Positions 45,471 through 55,219 are shown, counted from the first letter of the stretch. The stretch: 64,000 nucleotides of DNA from Streptococcus suis (GCA_022354845.1 CP031970.1:1302001-1366000); one strand, 5' to 3'. Numbers and translations: made by a program. The notes: generated by a model from the sequence alone, not told the origin.

Positions 45471-46346
45471 CTATACTTCAAATTTCTTAGAAATCTTCAT
45501 CTGAATCAACGAAATCACAATGATAAAGATAAAGAGGACCACCGCTAAAGCATTCGCATACGAAAACTTATTATCAACAAAGGCATAGTTATAGACTAAT
45601 AAACCAAGTGATTCTGTCTTGCCATCTGGACCACCACTTGTCAGGGCAAAGATAAGGTCGAAAGCGGTCAAACCTGATTTCATCGCCAAGATAAAGACCA
45701 TACTAATGGAAGGTAGTAAAAATGGAAGTTCAATATTAAAGAATTGCTGAGACCGTGTTGCCCCGTCAATCGCTGCTGCTTCTTTGACATCTACTGGTAT
45801 ACTTTGTAAACCAGACAAGAAGATGATGACCGGCATAGCTAATCCTTGCCACAAAGCAACAAATAAGACAGAAGGAATAACAGTTTTCTCATTCACTAAC
45901 AAGTTTTCCTTCAACCAATCAATATTTAAGACTTCACCAATTTGGGTAAAACCATAGTTAAAGAGCTGAACAAAAATCAAACCCAAAGTAACAGTTGACA
46001 AGACAGCTGGGAAGAAATACCAGGTTCTAAAGAAACCAACTGCTTTAATCTTACGATTGAGCAGGGTGGCCAACCAAATCCCAATCACTATCTCACCAAT
46101 GACCAAACCAATGGTGAAGATAATCGTGAAGGTCATTGATGTGTAAAAATCAGGATTTTTTAAAATATCCAGATAATTGTGAAAACCAATGAGGTCAAAA
46201 TCAGAGGTTAATCCATTCCAGTCTGTTAGACTATAGTAAATCCCTGTAAACAGCGGATAGAAGAAAAAGATTAACTGTAGACCGATTGGTATGGCAACAA
46301 ATAGATAGGGCCAATATTTAGCAATAAATCCTTTTTGATTCATCAT
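45471..46346 (-). CDS. msmF: Multiple-sugar ABC transporter permease MsmF
   Basis: 291 residues with six membrane helices, the family opening YLFVAIPIGLQLIFFFYPLF and the EAA loop KEAAAIDGATRSQQFFNIEL. AAAAAGGAGT lies before ATGATG; either ATG (46346 or 46343) could be used. It is part of aga-msmEFG-gtfA-dexB. Confidence 0.93.
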   Translation of the reverse strand: MMNQKGFIAKYWPYLFVAIPIGLQLIFFFYPLFTGIYYSLTDWNGLTSDFDLIGFHNYLDILKNPDFYTSMTFTIIFTIGLVIGEIVIGIWLATLLNRKIKAVGFFRTWYFFPAVLSTVTLGLIFVQLFNYGFTQIGEVLNIDWLKENLLVNEKTVIPSVLFVALWQGLAMPVIIFLSGLQSIPVDVKEAAAIDGATRSQQFFNIELPFLLPSISMVFILAMKSGLTAFDLIFALTSGGPDGKTESLGLLVYNYAFVDNKFSYANALAVVLFIFIIVISLIQMKISKKFEV

Positions 46347-46426
46347 GGTACTCCTTTTTGATAAAGTTATAGTTACTTAGTCTCAGTTCAAGGAATCCCA
46401 TAGGGTTACTAAAACTGACACTAGGC

Positions 46427-46469
46427 AACTATAAGGAGGCCAGGCTGCAACTAGCCTCTGCTTATAGTT
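46427..46469 (-). promoter_or_regulatory. Stem-loop between msmE and msmF
   Basis: AACTATAAG and CTTATAGTT close a long stem that continues with GAGGC and GCCTC pairs. It sits right behind the binding-protein gene without a long U-tract. Such hairpins often raise the mRNA level of the binding protein over the permeases. Confidence 0.55.
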
Positions 46470-46477
46470 TTTCTGAA

Positions 46478-47713
46478 TTATTTTTTCATTGGGTCAAAGA
46501 ATGCATTCAGTTTTTTCACTAATTCTGCTGAATTTGGATTTTTAACCATTTCAGCTGTGATATTCCAAAACTCTTCTTCTGATTCCCATTCAGATTGCAA
46601 CCAAACTACGTGTTTGTCAGTGAAGGCATATTGTGTAACTCCAGCAGTTTCTTCAAACTTGCCTTCAGTGTCTACTCCTTCAACTGAAGTTGGTGAGCCA
46701 TCTACATCATAGTATTTTTGCATCACTTCTGGACGTGAGAGGTATTCTAAGAATTTTTTAGATTCTTCTGGGTGCTCTGTATCAGCAGAAATTGAAAGAG
46801 CAAGGTCTGCTGCACCGATGGTATAGTCGCCACCTTCTTTATCACCAGGGAAGGCAAACATACCATATTCAAATTCAGGTTCTTGTTGGTTAACAGCTGT
46901 AGCTGCCCATGTACCTTGTGGAAGCATGAGAGCATCTCCTGCCGCAAAAGCTGCCACTGCATCTGCATAGAGCGCGCCTGTTGCACCTTTTTGACCATTA
47001 TCTGTCAACAGTTCCAAGCGTTCTAAGACAGCTTTTGTTGTAGCGTCATCTTGAATTGCTCCCTTTGCACTGCGGATCAGAATATCTTCAGCGCCATCAA
47101 ATCCACCTGCAACAGTTACCCAAGCTAACTGATGGTAGCCATTCAATGACCAAGCATCGTTCAATGAAAGAGCAAACGGTGCTACACTGCCTTCAGCCTT
47201 GATTTTGTCTACCAAAGCCACTAATTCTGCATAGGTAGTTGGAACTTCAAGACCCAATTCTTTGAACTTATCTTTATTATAGTAAATACCATAGGCATTA
47301 GCTGTCAAAGGAAGGGTGTAATTTTTTTCGTTAACAAGATAAGGCGTTACAGCACCATCTTTTAGATGACTGAGACCTGCATCATCACCAATTTCTAAGA
47401 AACGACCATCCGCTGCGTATGCTTTGAAGTCCGCATTTTGTGGATAAATATTGATGACATCTGGCGCTTCGTTATTTGCCATACGGGTTTTCAGAACAGT
47501 TCCTGCATCTGGTACATTTGAAAATTTAACATCAATCGTAGGATTTTCTTTTTCAAAATCATCAATCATTTCCTGCAGAGTCGCTTGCATTTCAGGTTTT
47601 TGTGAGAAATATTCAATTTCTACCTTATCGCTACTACTTGCATTCCCACAAGCAACCAAGAAGCTAGCAAAAGCACACACTGACGCACATTTTAAAAATG
47701 TTTTCATTTTCAT
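46478..47713 (-). CDS. msmE: Sugar-binding lipoprotein MsmE
   Basis: 411 residues with a lipoprotein signal (lipobox LVACG) and a type-1 extracellular sugar-binding fold: IEYFSQKPEMQATLQEMIDD, APDVINIYP and FVDKIKAEG-like central lobes. By operon context it binds raffinose-family or isomalto-oligosaccharides. A strong AGGAGG precedes the ATG. It lies 12 nt behind aga. Confidence 0.92.
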   Translation of the reverse strand: MKMKTFLKCASVCAFASFLVACGNASSSDKVEIEYFSQKPEMQATLQEMIDDFEKENPTIDVKFSNVPDAGTVLKTRMANNEAPDVINIYPQNADFKAYAADGRFLEIGDDAGLSHLKDGAVTPYLVNEKNYTLPLTANAYGIYYNKDKFKELGLEVPTTYAELVALVDKIKAEGSVAPFALSLNDAWSLNGYHQLAWVTVAGGFDGAEDILIRSAKGAIQDDATTKAVLERLELLTDNGQKGATGALYADAVAAFAAGDALMLPQGTWAATAVNQQEPEFEYGMFAFPGDKEGGDYTIGAADLALSISADTEHPEESKKFLEYLSRPEVMQKYYDVDGSPTSVEGVDTEGKFEETAGVTQYAFTDKHVVWLQSEWESEEEFWNITAEMVKNPNSAELVKKLNAFFDPMKK

Positions 47714-47725
47714 TATAAAATCCTC

Positions 47726-49909
47726 CTAGATTTTGTTAAAAATATATTGTACACTAAAATAATCTTGTTGAACATGTGGCATTATGAGACCAATGTTCAT
47801 CAATTCATCTCCGTAGAATGTTTCTCCTAATTGAGGGCATTCATACAAGGCATCTGGGTCTAGCCCCTTCAACCGAACATGAAGCAAAGGCGCTTCTGGC
47901 TTGGCAAGAATTTTTATAAATGTAAAGACCGCTTGATTCTTATCTTGACTAACATAATTGGCAGCCCAGGTATTGGTCGTCTTTTTCAGACGGTAGAGCT
48001 GACCGAATTGTATAGTTTCACGAATGGAGTGATAGGTTTCGATTTGCTGACTGATTTCATCCAATTCCTTTTCCGAAAGTTTCGTTAAATCCAACTCGTA
48101 ACCAAATGCTCCTCCCATCATAGCCACATTGCCTCGTGTAGCAAGAGGTGTGATCCGACCAACCTGATGGTTCGGAACGGCAGAAACGTGTGCGCCAATT
48201 GAGGAAGGGGGATAAATCAAACTAGTACCTTCTTGAATAGATAAGCGCTCAATCGCATCTGTATCATCACTTGCCCAAGCTTGCGGCATGTAATACATGA
48301 TTCCCAAATCATTACGACCTCCACCGCCTGCACAGGATTCGAAAAGAATATCTGGGAACCGCTTGGTAAGGTGGTCTAATACACGGTACAGACCTAGCAT
48401 GTAACGATGGTGGAACTCAAAACACTGGTCATTTGCTAAACCTTCAGGGATATTGGTGATATTACGGTTCATATCCCATTTTACATAAGTAATGTTGGCT
48501 GATTCTAATATCGAAGAGACGTTATCTATGATATAGTCACAGACTTCCTGTTTGGTCAAATCCAAAACTAATTGTTCTCGGCTGTAGATTGGTAAGCGTC
48601 CTTCTATGTGAATTGCCCAATCAGGATGCTCACGATAAAGATCGCTATCAATAGAAATCATCTCTGGTTCAAACCACAGTCCGAATTTCATGCCAAGCTC
48701 ATTTATTCGCTCTGCTAAACCATTCAAACCATTTGGCAACTTATCCAAATTGACTTTCCAATCGCCCAATGAACTTTCATCATTGTTTCGTTTACCAAAC
48801 CAACCATCATCCAGAACAAACAATTCAATACCAGCTCGACTTGCAACCTGAGCTAACTGTAAAATCTTTTCTTCTGTAAATTCAAAATAGGTCGCTTCCC
48901 AGTTGTTGATTAAAACAGGTCTTGGTTTGTTTACAAACGATGATCGAATGAGGTGTTTTGTAATAAAGTGATGACTATATTGTGTCATGCCAGTAAATCC
49001 TTTATCAGTATATGATAAGAGAACTTCTGGGGTTTGAAACCGGTCATCCTTATCCAATTGCCATGAGAAATAGTGACTTTCCAATCCTAGTCCCAAACGA
49101 CAGGTTTCCATGGCTGTCGTTTCGACAAAGGCTGAAAAATTGCCACTATAGACAAGGTGAGCTGCATATACATCGCCCTTGTCCTCACCTGCATCGGGTG
49201 AGGCAAGTGCTAAGAAAGGTGTTCTTGAGTGACTTGAGGCACCTCGAATGCTACCAATCGAATACTGACCTTTTGTCAGTGGAGTCTGTGTCCACTCTTT
49301 TTCATAAGCATAACGTCCAGTCAAGCTGTGAACAATGAAATCTTGATGTGGAAAATCAACCGTTGCAGATAAGGCCTTCTCTAGTTTACATGGATATTTG
49401 CCAGTTTGAATTGTAGCTGACCGTGCGAGATAGGAAGCTTCTTCAAAAACAGAATACTGAAGTGTTACAGTAACATCTGTCAACTGATCATAAAGATCAA
49501 TTTCAAGACTCTCTACTTCTTCTTGATTTCCAAAACTTGCTGGTAAACCATTTAACTCTTTTTTTCCTTTATAGGTTCTATACGATTTAAATTTTAAATC
49601 TAGGGTCGTTCCAAATTCATTTCGAACATCTAATGCAGTAGTCCTAAAATCTCCCAGACCACTGCTAGAGTATTCGAGAGGGAGGACATCCAACGAAAAT
49701 GTCCTGTCTCCAGTAATTGGACTAGGAGAAAACGCTCGATCTAAATATGTTATTTTGTTTCCATCACTAAATTTTTCGATTTTTTTCCCAAAATAACGAT
49801 GAACCAAATCACCAGTTTTTAATACTTGAATGATATAAGAGAATTCTCTTGTTTTCAGGTGAAAAATCTGTTTTATTTCATGAATCTCAATCACATTCAT
49901 CTCCCTCAT
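47726..49909 (-). CDS. aga: Alpha-galactosidase (GH36)
   Basis: 727 residues, the full length of bacterial GH36 alpha-galactosidases, which remove galactose from melibiose and raffinose. The nucleophile Asp lies in YVKWDMNRNI and the acid/base Asp in WASDDTDAIERL; the SCAGGGGRNDLGIMYY segment is a family mark. There is no signal peptide, so it acts in the cytosol. The start at 49909 lacks an ideal site; a start four codons in would have AGGGAG immediately adjacent. First gene of the unit and divergent from msmR. Confidence 0.94.
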   Translation of the reverse strand: MREMNVIEIHEIKQIFHLKTREFSYIIQVLKTGDLVHRYFGKKIEKFSDGNKITYLDRAFSPSPITGDRTFSLDVLPLEYSSSGLGDFRTTALDVRNEFGTTLDLKFKSYRTYKGKKELNGLPASFGNQEEVESLEIDLYDQLTDVTVTLQYSVFEEASYLARSATIQTGKYPCKLEKALSATVDFPHQDFIVHSLTGRYAYEKEWTQTPLTKGQYSIGSIRGASSHSRTPFLALASPDAGEDKGDVYAAHLVYSGNFSAFVETTAMETCRLGLGLESHYFSWQLDKDDRFQTPEVLLSYTDKGFTGMTQYSHHFITKHLIRSSFVNKPRPVLINNWEATYFEFTEEKILQLAQVASRAGIELFVLDDGWFGKRNNDESSLGDWKVNLDKLPNGLNGLAERINELGMKFGLWFEPEMISIDSDLYREHPDWAIHIEGRLPIYSREQLVLDLTKQEVCDYIIDNVSSILESANITYVKWDMNRNITNIPEGLANDQCFEFHHRYMLGLYRVLDHLTKRFPDILFESCAGGGGRNDLGIMYYMPQAWASDDTDAIERLSIQEGTSLIYPPSSIGAHVSAVPNHQVGRITPLATRGNVAMMGGAFGYELDLTKLSEKELDEISQQIETYHSIRETIQFGQLYRLKKTTNTWAANYVSQDKNQAVFTFIKILAKPEAPLLHVRLKGLDPDALYECPQLGETFYGDELMNIGLIMPHVQQDYFSVQYIFNKI

Positions 49910-49937
49910 TTCTTCTTTATGGTCTTATTGTACAAAA

Positions 49938-49951
49938 TGTAAACGCTTTAT
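49938..49951. promoter_or_regulatory. cre-like site between aga and msmR
   Basis: TGTAAACGCTTTAT fits the CcpA cre pattern except near its end. On the minus strand it lies just upstream of a TACAAT -10 for aga, where bound CcpA would repress. Confidence 0.6.
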
Positions 49952-50004
49952 TTAATAACCTTTTGTATTTAAAACATGTTATAATGTTTCCTAGGAGGAT
50001 TGAA

Positions 50005-50844
50005 ATGAATATTCTAAATATCTATAATGAATTGGATAGTCATAATTTTGACCTAAATGTAGACCATTACGGTGCCGAACAATGTGACAAGGGCTATTCC
50101 TTCGGTCCTACTATCCGTGATAATTTTGTCCTGCATTTTATTACAAAAGGAAAAGGGAAAATTCTTGTTGACGGAAAAACAATTTATCTATCAGCAGGTG
50201 ATTTGTTTATTCTGCCAAAGGATGTTTCCATTTTCTATCAAGCTGACGATATAGATCCGTGGACCTATTTATGGGTTGGTTTTAGTGGTTCACGAGCAAA
50301 AGACCTACTGAATCAAAGTCAACTGCTAGAAAACTACTATCTCCACTCCAGTCTAGCGTCCCCAATTCTAGACTATATGCATCAGATTAACCATGTTCAG
50401 ATGCATCCCATCCCCTCTATCACTGAACTAGTCTTAATTGGCTACCTCAATCAACTCTTGGCTACGCTCATCGAGGAATTTCCAAGTGAAACACTGATGA
50501 AACACGAAACACAAACCAAATATTATGTTCAGCAGGCCATCAAAATGATACATAGCCACTATGCGCATCCAATTAAGGTCTCTGAAATAGCGGACTATTT
50601 GGCCTTGAGCCGAAGTTATCTCTATAAGATTTTTAAGCAGGAAACAGGCTATTCTATCAAAGATTATATTTTACAAGTAAAAATGAATCGTTCTTGTCAA
50701 CTCTTAGAAGATGCTTCTAGGAGTATCACTGAAATCTCCTATTCTGTCGGCTACCAAGATCCTCTCACCTTCAGCGCGGCCTTTAAAAATTATTTTCATA
50801 TGAGCCCGACAGAATTTCGAAAAACACAAAAAAATAAGGATTAG
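50005..50844 (+). CDS. msmR: AraC-family regulator of the msm operon
   Basis: 279 residues: an N-terminal cupin sugar-sensing domain (LHFITKGKGKILVDGKTIYL) and a C-terminal AraC DNA-binding domain with two helix-turn-helix units (IKVSEIADYLALSRSYLYKI and ITEISYSVGYQDPLTFSAAF). The start at 50005 follows CTAGGAGG; a longer frame from 49849 runs back over the aga start and is rejected. It is divergent from aga and likely activates the msm genes when the sugar is present. Confidence 0.9.
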   Translation: MNILNIYNELDSHNFDLNVDHYGAEQCDKGYSFGPTIRDNFVLHFITKGKGKILVDGKTIYLSAGDLFILPKDVSIFYQADDIDPWTYLWVGFSGSRAKDLLNQSQLLENYYLHSSLASPILDYMHQINHVQMHPIPSITELVLIGYLNQLLATLIEEFPSETLMKHETQTKYYVQQAIKMIHSHYAHPIKVSEIADYLALSRSYLYKIFKQETGYSIKDYILQVKMNRSCQLLEDASRSITEISYSVGYQDPLTFSAAFKNYFHMSPTEFRKTQKNKD

Positions 50845-50875
50845 GTGATTTTACTCCACCTAGTCCTTATTTCTT

Positions 50876-52036
50876 TTATCCAAAAACGTTTCTAAGTCGT
50901 TGACAGGCCTCTTCAATGACATCAAATGGGGCTGCCGCATTTAGACGCGCATGATGTTTGCCCTCTTTACCAAAGCTTAAACCATCGTTCAACATCAATT
51001 TTGCCTGATGTTGCAACAATTCGAACAATTGGTCATGTCCCAGCTGATAGTCAGAAAAATCAAGCCAGATAAGGTAGGTTCCCTGGGGCTTCATGACCTT
51101 GATCCGAGTATGGGAAGTCAAATACTCTTCAACATAGTCAATATTTTTTTCTAAAACATTTTTTAACTCTGTCAACCACTCATCTCCATAAGTGAAGGCG
51201 GCTTCTGTGGTTAACAAACCAATTGTTGGAACTTCATGCTGATTATTTGCCAATTGACGCTTAGCAAAAGTCTTGCGAATGCTTGGATTCTCAATAATAG
51301 CAAAGCTATTTTTCGTTCCAGCAATGTTAAATGTTTTAGTTGCAGATGATAAGATAATTGAAAAATCTTTGAAATTTTCATCTACCGTATTAAAGGTATC
51401 ATGTTTGTGACCATATAAAGCCAAATCTTGATGAATTTCATCTGATACAAGAACGACGCCATGTTTCTGACAGAGACGTCCAATAGCTAAGAGTTCTTCC
51501 TTGCTCCAAACCCTACCACCTGGATTGTGTGGATTACAGAAAATATAGAGTTTCACTTGATTCTCTACAATGTCCTTTTCAAGCTGGTCAAAATCAATCC
51601 TAAAAACACCATCCACTTCTACAAGTGAATTGGTAACAAGCAGGCGATTGTTTAATTTGACAGTCCGTGCAAAGGGTGGGTAGACTGGCGTGTTAATTAG
51701 GACTGCATCCCCTTCTTCTGTCAAAGATTGAATAGCCACAGTTAAGGCAGGGACAACACCTTCGATGAGCAGGATGGACTCTCTTTCAATCTTGTAGCCA
51801 TGCTGTCTACCTTCCCAGTCAATAATAGACTGATAAAGACTGTCGCTAGCATAGGGATAACCAAAAATGTGATGATCTGCATAGTCACGGATCACTTGGC
51901 GAATTTCTGGAAGTGGCTCAAAGTCCATATCCGCAATCCATAAAGGTAGGAGTTCCGGATCAGCTTCCACTTTTTTCCATTTTTCAGCATGGTGCGTTAA
52001 GCGATTTGGTTTACTAGTAAAATCATATCTGGTCAT
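50876..52036 (-). CDS. patB: PLP-dependent C-S lyase (PatB/MalY-type cystathionine beta-lyase)
   Basis: 386 residues of the aminotransferase class I/II fold, PatB/MalY group, which cleaves cystathionine or cysteine to release homocysteine or H2S. PLP-binding features are IFCNPHNPGGRVW, VSDEIHQDL and the Schiff-base Lys in LSSATKTFNIAGTKN. It lies 1 nt behind metB, so both are read as one mRNA, a pair that together makes homocysteine from O-acylhomoserine and Cys. Confidence 0.9.
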   Translation of the reverse strand: MTRYDFTSKPNRLTHHAEKWKKVEADPELLPLWIADMDFEPLPEIRQVIRDYADHHIFGYPYASDSLYQSIIDWEGRQHGYKIERESILLIEGVVPALTVAIQSLTEEGDAVLINTPVYPPFARTVKLNNRLLVTNSLVEVDGVFRIDFDQLEKDIVENQVKLYIFCNPHNPGGRVWSKEELLAIGRLCQKHGVVLVSDEIHQDLALYGHKHDTFNTVDENFKDFSIILSSATKTFNIAGTKNSFAIIENPSIRKTFAKRQLANNQHEVPTIGLLTTEAAFTYGDEWLTELKNVLEKNIDYVEEYLTSHTRIKVMKPQGTYLIWLDFSDYQLGHDQLFELLQHQAKLMLNDGLSFGKEGKHHARLNAAAPFDVIEEACQRLRNVFG

Positions 52037-52037
52037 C

Positions 52038-53129
52038 TTATCCCTCCAAGGCTACTTCCAAGTCGGCAATCAAATCATCCACATCCTCAATACCGATAGA
52101 CAAGCGAAGCAGATCATCTGTCAAACCGTAAGAATGACGGGTTTCCACTGGAATGTCTGCGTGAGTCTGTGTGGCTGGATAAGTAATCAAACTTTCTACC
52201 CCACCCAAGCTTTCCGCAAATGTAAAGATTTTCAAGGTATTTAGAATGTGTGGAATCTTACTCTCATCAACCACCTTCAATGAAATCATTCCACCTTTAC
52301 CTGTGTAATATACTTGCTTGACTGCAGGACTCTTCTTCAAAAAGGCGACAATTTTCTGAGCATTTTGAGTCGCCCGCTCCATTCGAAGCGAAAGAGTTTT
52401 CAAACCACGCATGAGTAAATAAGAATCCAGTGGTGAAAGAGTTGGACCAGTTGTGTTTTGATCATAGAAAAGCTTATCATATAAGTCCTGATCATTGGTC
52501 ATTAAAGCACCAGCCAAGACATCATTATGACCTGACAAATATTTTGTCGCCGAATGTAGAACGACATCCGCACCCAATTCAAGAGGATTTTGATAAATAG
52601 GGCTATAAAAAGTGTTATCGACAATCACCTTGGCACCTTTGGCATGGGCGATAGCCGAAACCTTAGCGATGTCAAACTCCACCATCAAGGGATTAGTTGG
52701 AGTTTCCAAATAAACATAGTCCGTCTGGTCTGTGATTGCTGCAATCAGCTCCACTTCACTATTCGCATAGGTAAACTGAAATCTGCCTAGACTTTCCTGC
52801 TCGTTGAACCAGCGGAATGAGCCACCGTACAAATCACGCGCCGCAACTACTTGGCTTCCAACAGGGAAACCATTAAAAAGCAAGACAAGCGCAGCCATGC
52901 CTGAACTCGTCGCAAGGGCATGATCTGCTTTTTCAATCGCTGCCAAGGTCGCTTCCAAACCGGCGCGTGTCGGGTTCTTGGTCCTCGTATAGTCAAAACC
53001 GGTCGAGTGACCAAACTCAGGGTGCTGATAAGTGGTCGAAAGGTGAATAGGAGAAATCAAGGCACCTGTTTTCTCATCATTGTTAATACCTGCATGGGCT
53101 AAAATCGTATCAATTTTATAATCTGTCAT
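52038..53129 (-). CDS. metB: Cystathionine gamma-synthase/beta-lyase family enzyme
   Basis: 363 residues of the Cys/Met metabolism PLP family. The opening IDTILAHAGINNDEKTGA, YTRTKNPTR and the Schiff-base Lys in LHSATKYLSGHND are visible. It may join O-acylhomoserine with Cys (MetB) or cleave cystathionine (MetC); a PatB-type lyase next to it favours the synthase. GGAG precedes the ATG. A long inverted repeat about 50-100 bp upstream may be its operator. Confidence 0.85.
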   Translation of the reverse strand: MTDYKIDTILAHAGINNDEKTGALISPIHLSTTYQHPEFGHSTGFDYTRTKNPTRAGLEATLAAIEKADHALATSSGMAALVLLFNGFPVGSQVVAARDLYGGSFRWFNEQESLGRFQFTYANSEVELIAAITDQTDYVYLETPTNPLMVEFDIAKVSAIAHAKGAKVIVDNTFYSPIYQNPLELGADVVLHSATKYLSGHNDVLAGALMTNDQDLYDKLFYDQNTTGPTLSPLDSYLLMRGLKTLSLRMERATQNAQKIVAFLKKSPAVKQVYYTGKGGMISLKVVDESKIPHILNTLKIFTFAESLGGVESLITYPATQTHADIPVETRHSYGLTDDLLRLSIGIEDVDDLIADLEVALEG

Positions 53130-53180
53130 AACGAAAACTCCAATCTAACTTATTAAATAGTCTAGCATGAATAGTCTACT

Positions 53181-53227
53181 TTTGTTAAAAAAATATCCAA
53201 AATGACTGATATAATTTTTTTAACAAA
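53181..53227. promoter_or_regulatory. 14-bp inverted repeat upstream of metB
   Basis: TTTGTTAAAAAAAT (53181-53194) and ATTTTTTTAACAAA (53214-53227) are perfect inverted copies separated by 19 nt. It is AT-rich and lies 52-98 bp upstream of the metB ATG, so an operator is plausible; the regulator is unknown. Confidence 0.5.
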
Positions 53228-53327
53228 TGGTATAAGTAAAAACTATGACAACCTATTTATCATTGCTTTTTGGATATAAATAATTTACAATAATAGTAAG
53301 TTTAGACTATCAGAAGCAGGTTTTACA

Positions 53328-53578
53328 ATGTTTAAGTCATTCAATCAACAGTATTACAGTATAATAGAAACTTTTATTTTTATCATGCACCTGTTTGGTC
53401 AATTGTGACAGTAAAGCAATTTGACCGTAGTCCAATCGGTGTGCTATTCCTCCTATTACTACCAATTCAATATTATAATGCTTTTTTCCGCCCCAACTAT
53501 AATCTCGTTAAAAATTGGCAATTAGCTATCTGGATCATTTTTTCAACCATTATGGGTTGTTTCTTTATTTTTATTTAG
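53328..53578 (+). pseudogene. Frameshifted small membrane-protein gene
   Basis: An ATG frame starts MFKSFNQQYYSIIETF and stops after 26 codons. A neighbouring frame reads VKQFDRSPIGVLFLLLLPIQ, continues YYNAFFRPNYNLVKNWQL, then a hydrophobic helix ending MGCFFIFI-stop at 53578. Two hydrophobic segments around a Tyr/Asn-rich loop suggest one former membrane protein of about 83 residues with a frameshift near 53380-53400. I do not recognise the family. The remaining gap to murE holds only the murE promoter. Confidence 0.5.
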
Positions 53579-53648
53579 GAAACGAATGAATCCGCAATCA
53601 CTAGCAAAAGCATATTCCTAATTGTTAGATGAGTTGTCTTCCCCACAC

Positions 53649-53677
53649 TTGTCAAATTCCTTTCATAAGTTTACAAT
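53649..53677 (+). promoter_or_regulatory. murE promoter (leaderless architecture)
   Basis: TTGTCA (53649-53654), 17 bp, TACAAT (53672-53677). Six bases then precede ATG at 53684, so the predicted +1 is the A of the start codon. Confidence 0.75.
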
Positions 53678-53683
53678 AGAAGC

Positions 53684-55114
53684 ATGATAACATTTGACCG
53701 TATAATTAAAATTTTAAAGACAGATGCAAATTTTCGTTCGATTACAAGGAATGAGCCTACAGATATTGAATTCGACGCTTTGAGTTATGACAGTCGAACC
53801 GTAAGTCCAACAACCCTTTTCTTCGCCAAGGGCTTAGCCTTTAAAAAGGAATTTTTAGAAAAAGCAATTGAAAACGGCTTGGCCTACTATGTATCAGAAA
53901 TAGACTACGAAGTCAGCATTCCAGCCATTCTTGTTAAAGACATCAAACAAGCCATGAGTCTGATTGCAATGGAATTTCACGGTAACCCACAGAACCAACT
54001 CAAACTCCTGGCATTCACAGGCACCAAAGGCAAAACAACCGCAGCTTATTTTGCTTATAATATTCTCAAACAGAGTTATAAACCTGCCATGCTGTCAACT
54101 ATGAATACAACACTGGATGGGGAGACATTTTTCAAATCAACACTGACCACCCCTGAAAGTCTGGACCTCTTTGCCATGATGGCGGAGGCAGTCAAAAATG
54201 GTATGACTCACCTTGTAATGGAAGTCTCTAGCCAAGCCTATCTTGTCAAGCGTGTTTATGGCCTTACTTTTGACGTAGGCGTCTTCCTCAACATTAGTCC
54301 TGACCATATCGGTCCCATTGAGCATCCGACATTTGAAGACTATTTCTACCATAAGCGTCTTTTGATGGACAATAGCAGAGCAGTTATTGTCAACGCTGGA
54401 ATGGATCATTTTGAAGTCGTGAGAGACCAAGTGATCTTCAAAGACCATGACTTCTATGGTCCGTCTTCTGAGAATGAAATTACCCAGTCAGCAGGATTCG
54501 ACTTCACAGCGACTGGGAAATTAGCTGGGCACTACGCTATTCAGCTCATTGGTCATTTCAATCAAGAGAATGCCATCGCTGCTGGACTAGCTTGTCTTCG
54601 CTTAGGTGCAAGCCTAGAAGATATTCAAACTGGGATTGCCCAGACCAATGTCCCTGGTCGCATGGAAGTCCTGACCCAGCAAAACGGGGCTAAAGTCTTC
54701 GTTGACTACGCTCACAATGGCGATAGCGTAAAAAAACTGCTTGATGTTGTCCTCACACATCAATCAGGAAAGGTCATCCTGATTTTAGGCGCCCCAGGTA
54801 ATAAGGGAGAAAGTCGCCGTAAAGACTTCGGACTTCTACTTAATGACTATCCACAGGTTGATGTTCTTCTAACAGCTGATGATCCCAATCATGAAGACCC
54901 AGCTACTATTGCTGAGCAAATTCGTTCATATATGACCCGTCCGAGCACCTTTATCTTGGATCGTGAAGAAGCTATTCGCATCGCGATGAGGCAAACAACT
55001 TCATCGCAAGATGCTGTTATTATAGCCGGTAAAGGGGCCGATGCCTACCAGATTGTGAACGGTAAAAAAACAACTTATGATGGTGATTTAGAAATCGCCA
55101 AAAAATACTTATAG
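53684..55114 (+). CDS. murE: UDP-MurNAc-L-Ala-D-Glu:L-Lys ligase
   Basis: 476 residues; adds the third peptide-stem residue to the peptidoglycan precursor in the cytosol. It has the Mur-ligase ATP loop [12 protein letters not shown], the carbamylated-Lys region and the substrate motif [12 protein letters not shown] instead of DNPR indicates L-Lys over diaminopimelate, as in streptococci. No Shine-Dalgarno precedes the ATG; the -10 box ends 6 nt before it. A good terminator follows, so it is a single gene. Confidence 0.95.
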   Translation: MITFDRIIKILKTDANFRSITRNEPTDIEFDALSYDSRTVSPTTLFFAKGLAFKKEFLEKAIENGLAYYVSEIDYEVSIPAILVKDIKQAMSLIAMEFHGNPQNQLKLLAFTGTKGKTTAAYFAYNILKQSYKPAMLSTMNTTLDGETFFKSTLTTPESLDLFAMMAEAVKNGMTHLVMEVSSQAYLVKRVYGLTFDVGVFLNISPDHIGPIEHPTFEDYFYHKRLLMDNSRAVIVNAGMDHFEVVRDQVIFKDHDFYGPSSENEITQSAGFDFTATGKLAGHYAIQLIGHFNQENAIAAGLACLRLGASLEDIQTGIAQTNVPGRMEVLTQQNGAKVFVDYAHNGDSVKKLLDVVLTHQSGKVILILGAPGNKGESRRKDFGLLLNDYPQVDVLLTADDPNHEDPATIAEQIRSYMTRPSTFILDREEAIRIAMRQTTSSQDAVIIAGKGADAYQIVNGKKTTYDGDLEIAKKYL

Positions 55115-55119
55115 TTTCC

Positions 55120-55153
55120 ACCCTTGTCGTTCGTTGCCGACAAGGGTTTTTTA
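55120..55153 (+). terminator. Terminator of murE
   Basis: ACCCTTGTCG pairs with CGACAAGGGT, followed by a T7 tract. Confidence 0.88.
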
Positions 55154-55174
55154 TAACGATTTTTATTAAATTAA

Positions 55175-55219
55175 AATTTTCAGAAAACTCTTTGTTTTGA
55201 AGACTTTTTTTGATATAAT
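55175..55219 (+). promoter_or_regulatory. Siderophore-operon promoter with CodY-like box
   Basis: TTGTTT (55192-55197), 16 bp, TGATATAAT with TATAAT at 55214-55219. AATTTTCAGAAAACT (55175-55189), 14 of 15 matches to the CodY box, lies directly upstream of the -35. A 165-bp MITE-like element separates it from the first gene. Confidence 0.6.

Noticed and set aside
49849..50004. Longer msmR start at 49849
   Set aside because: It runs over the aga start and the cre site; CTAGGAGG supports 50005.
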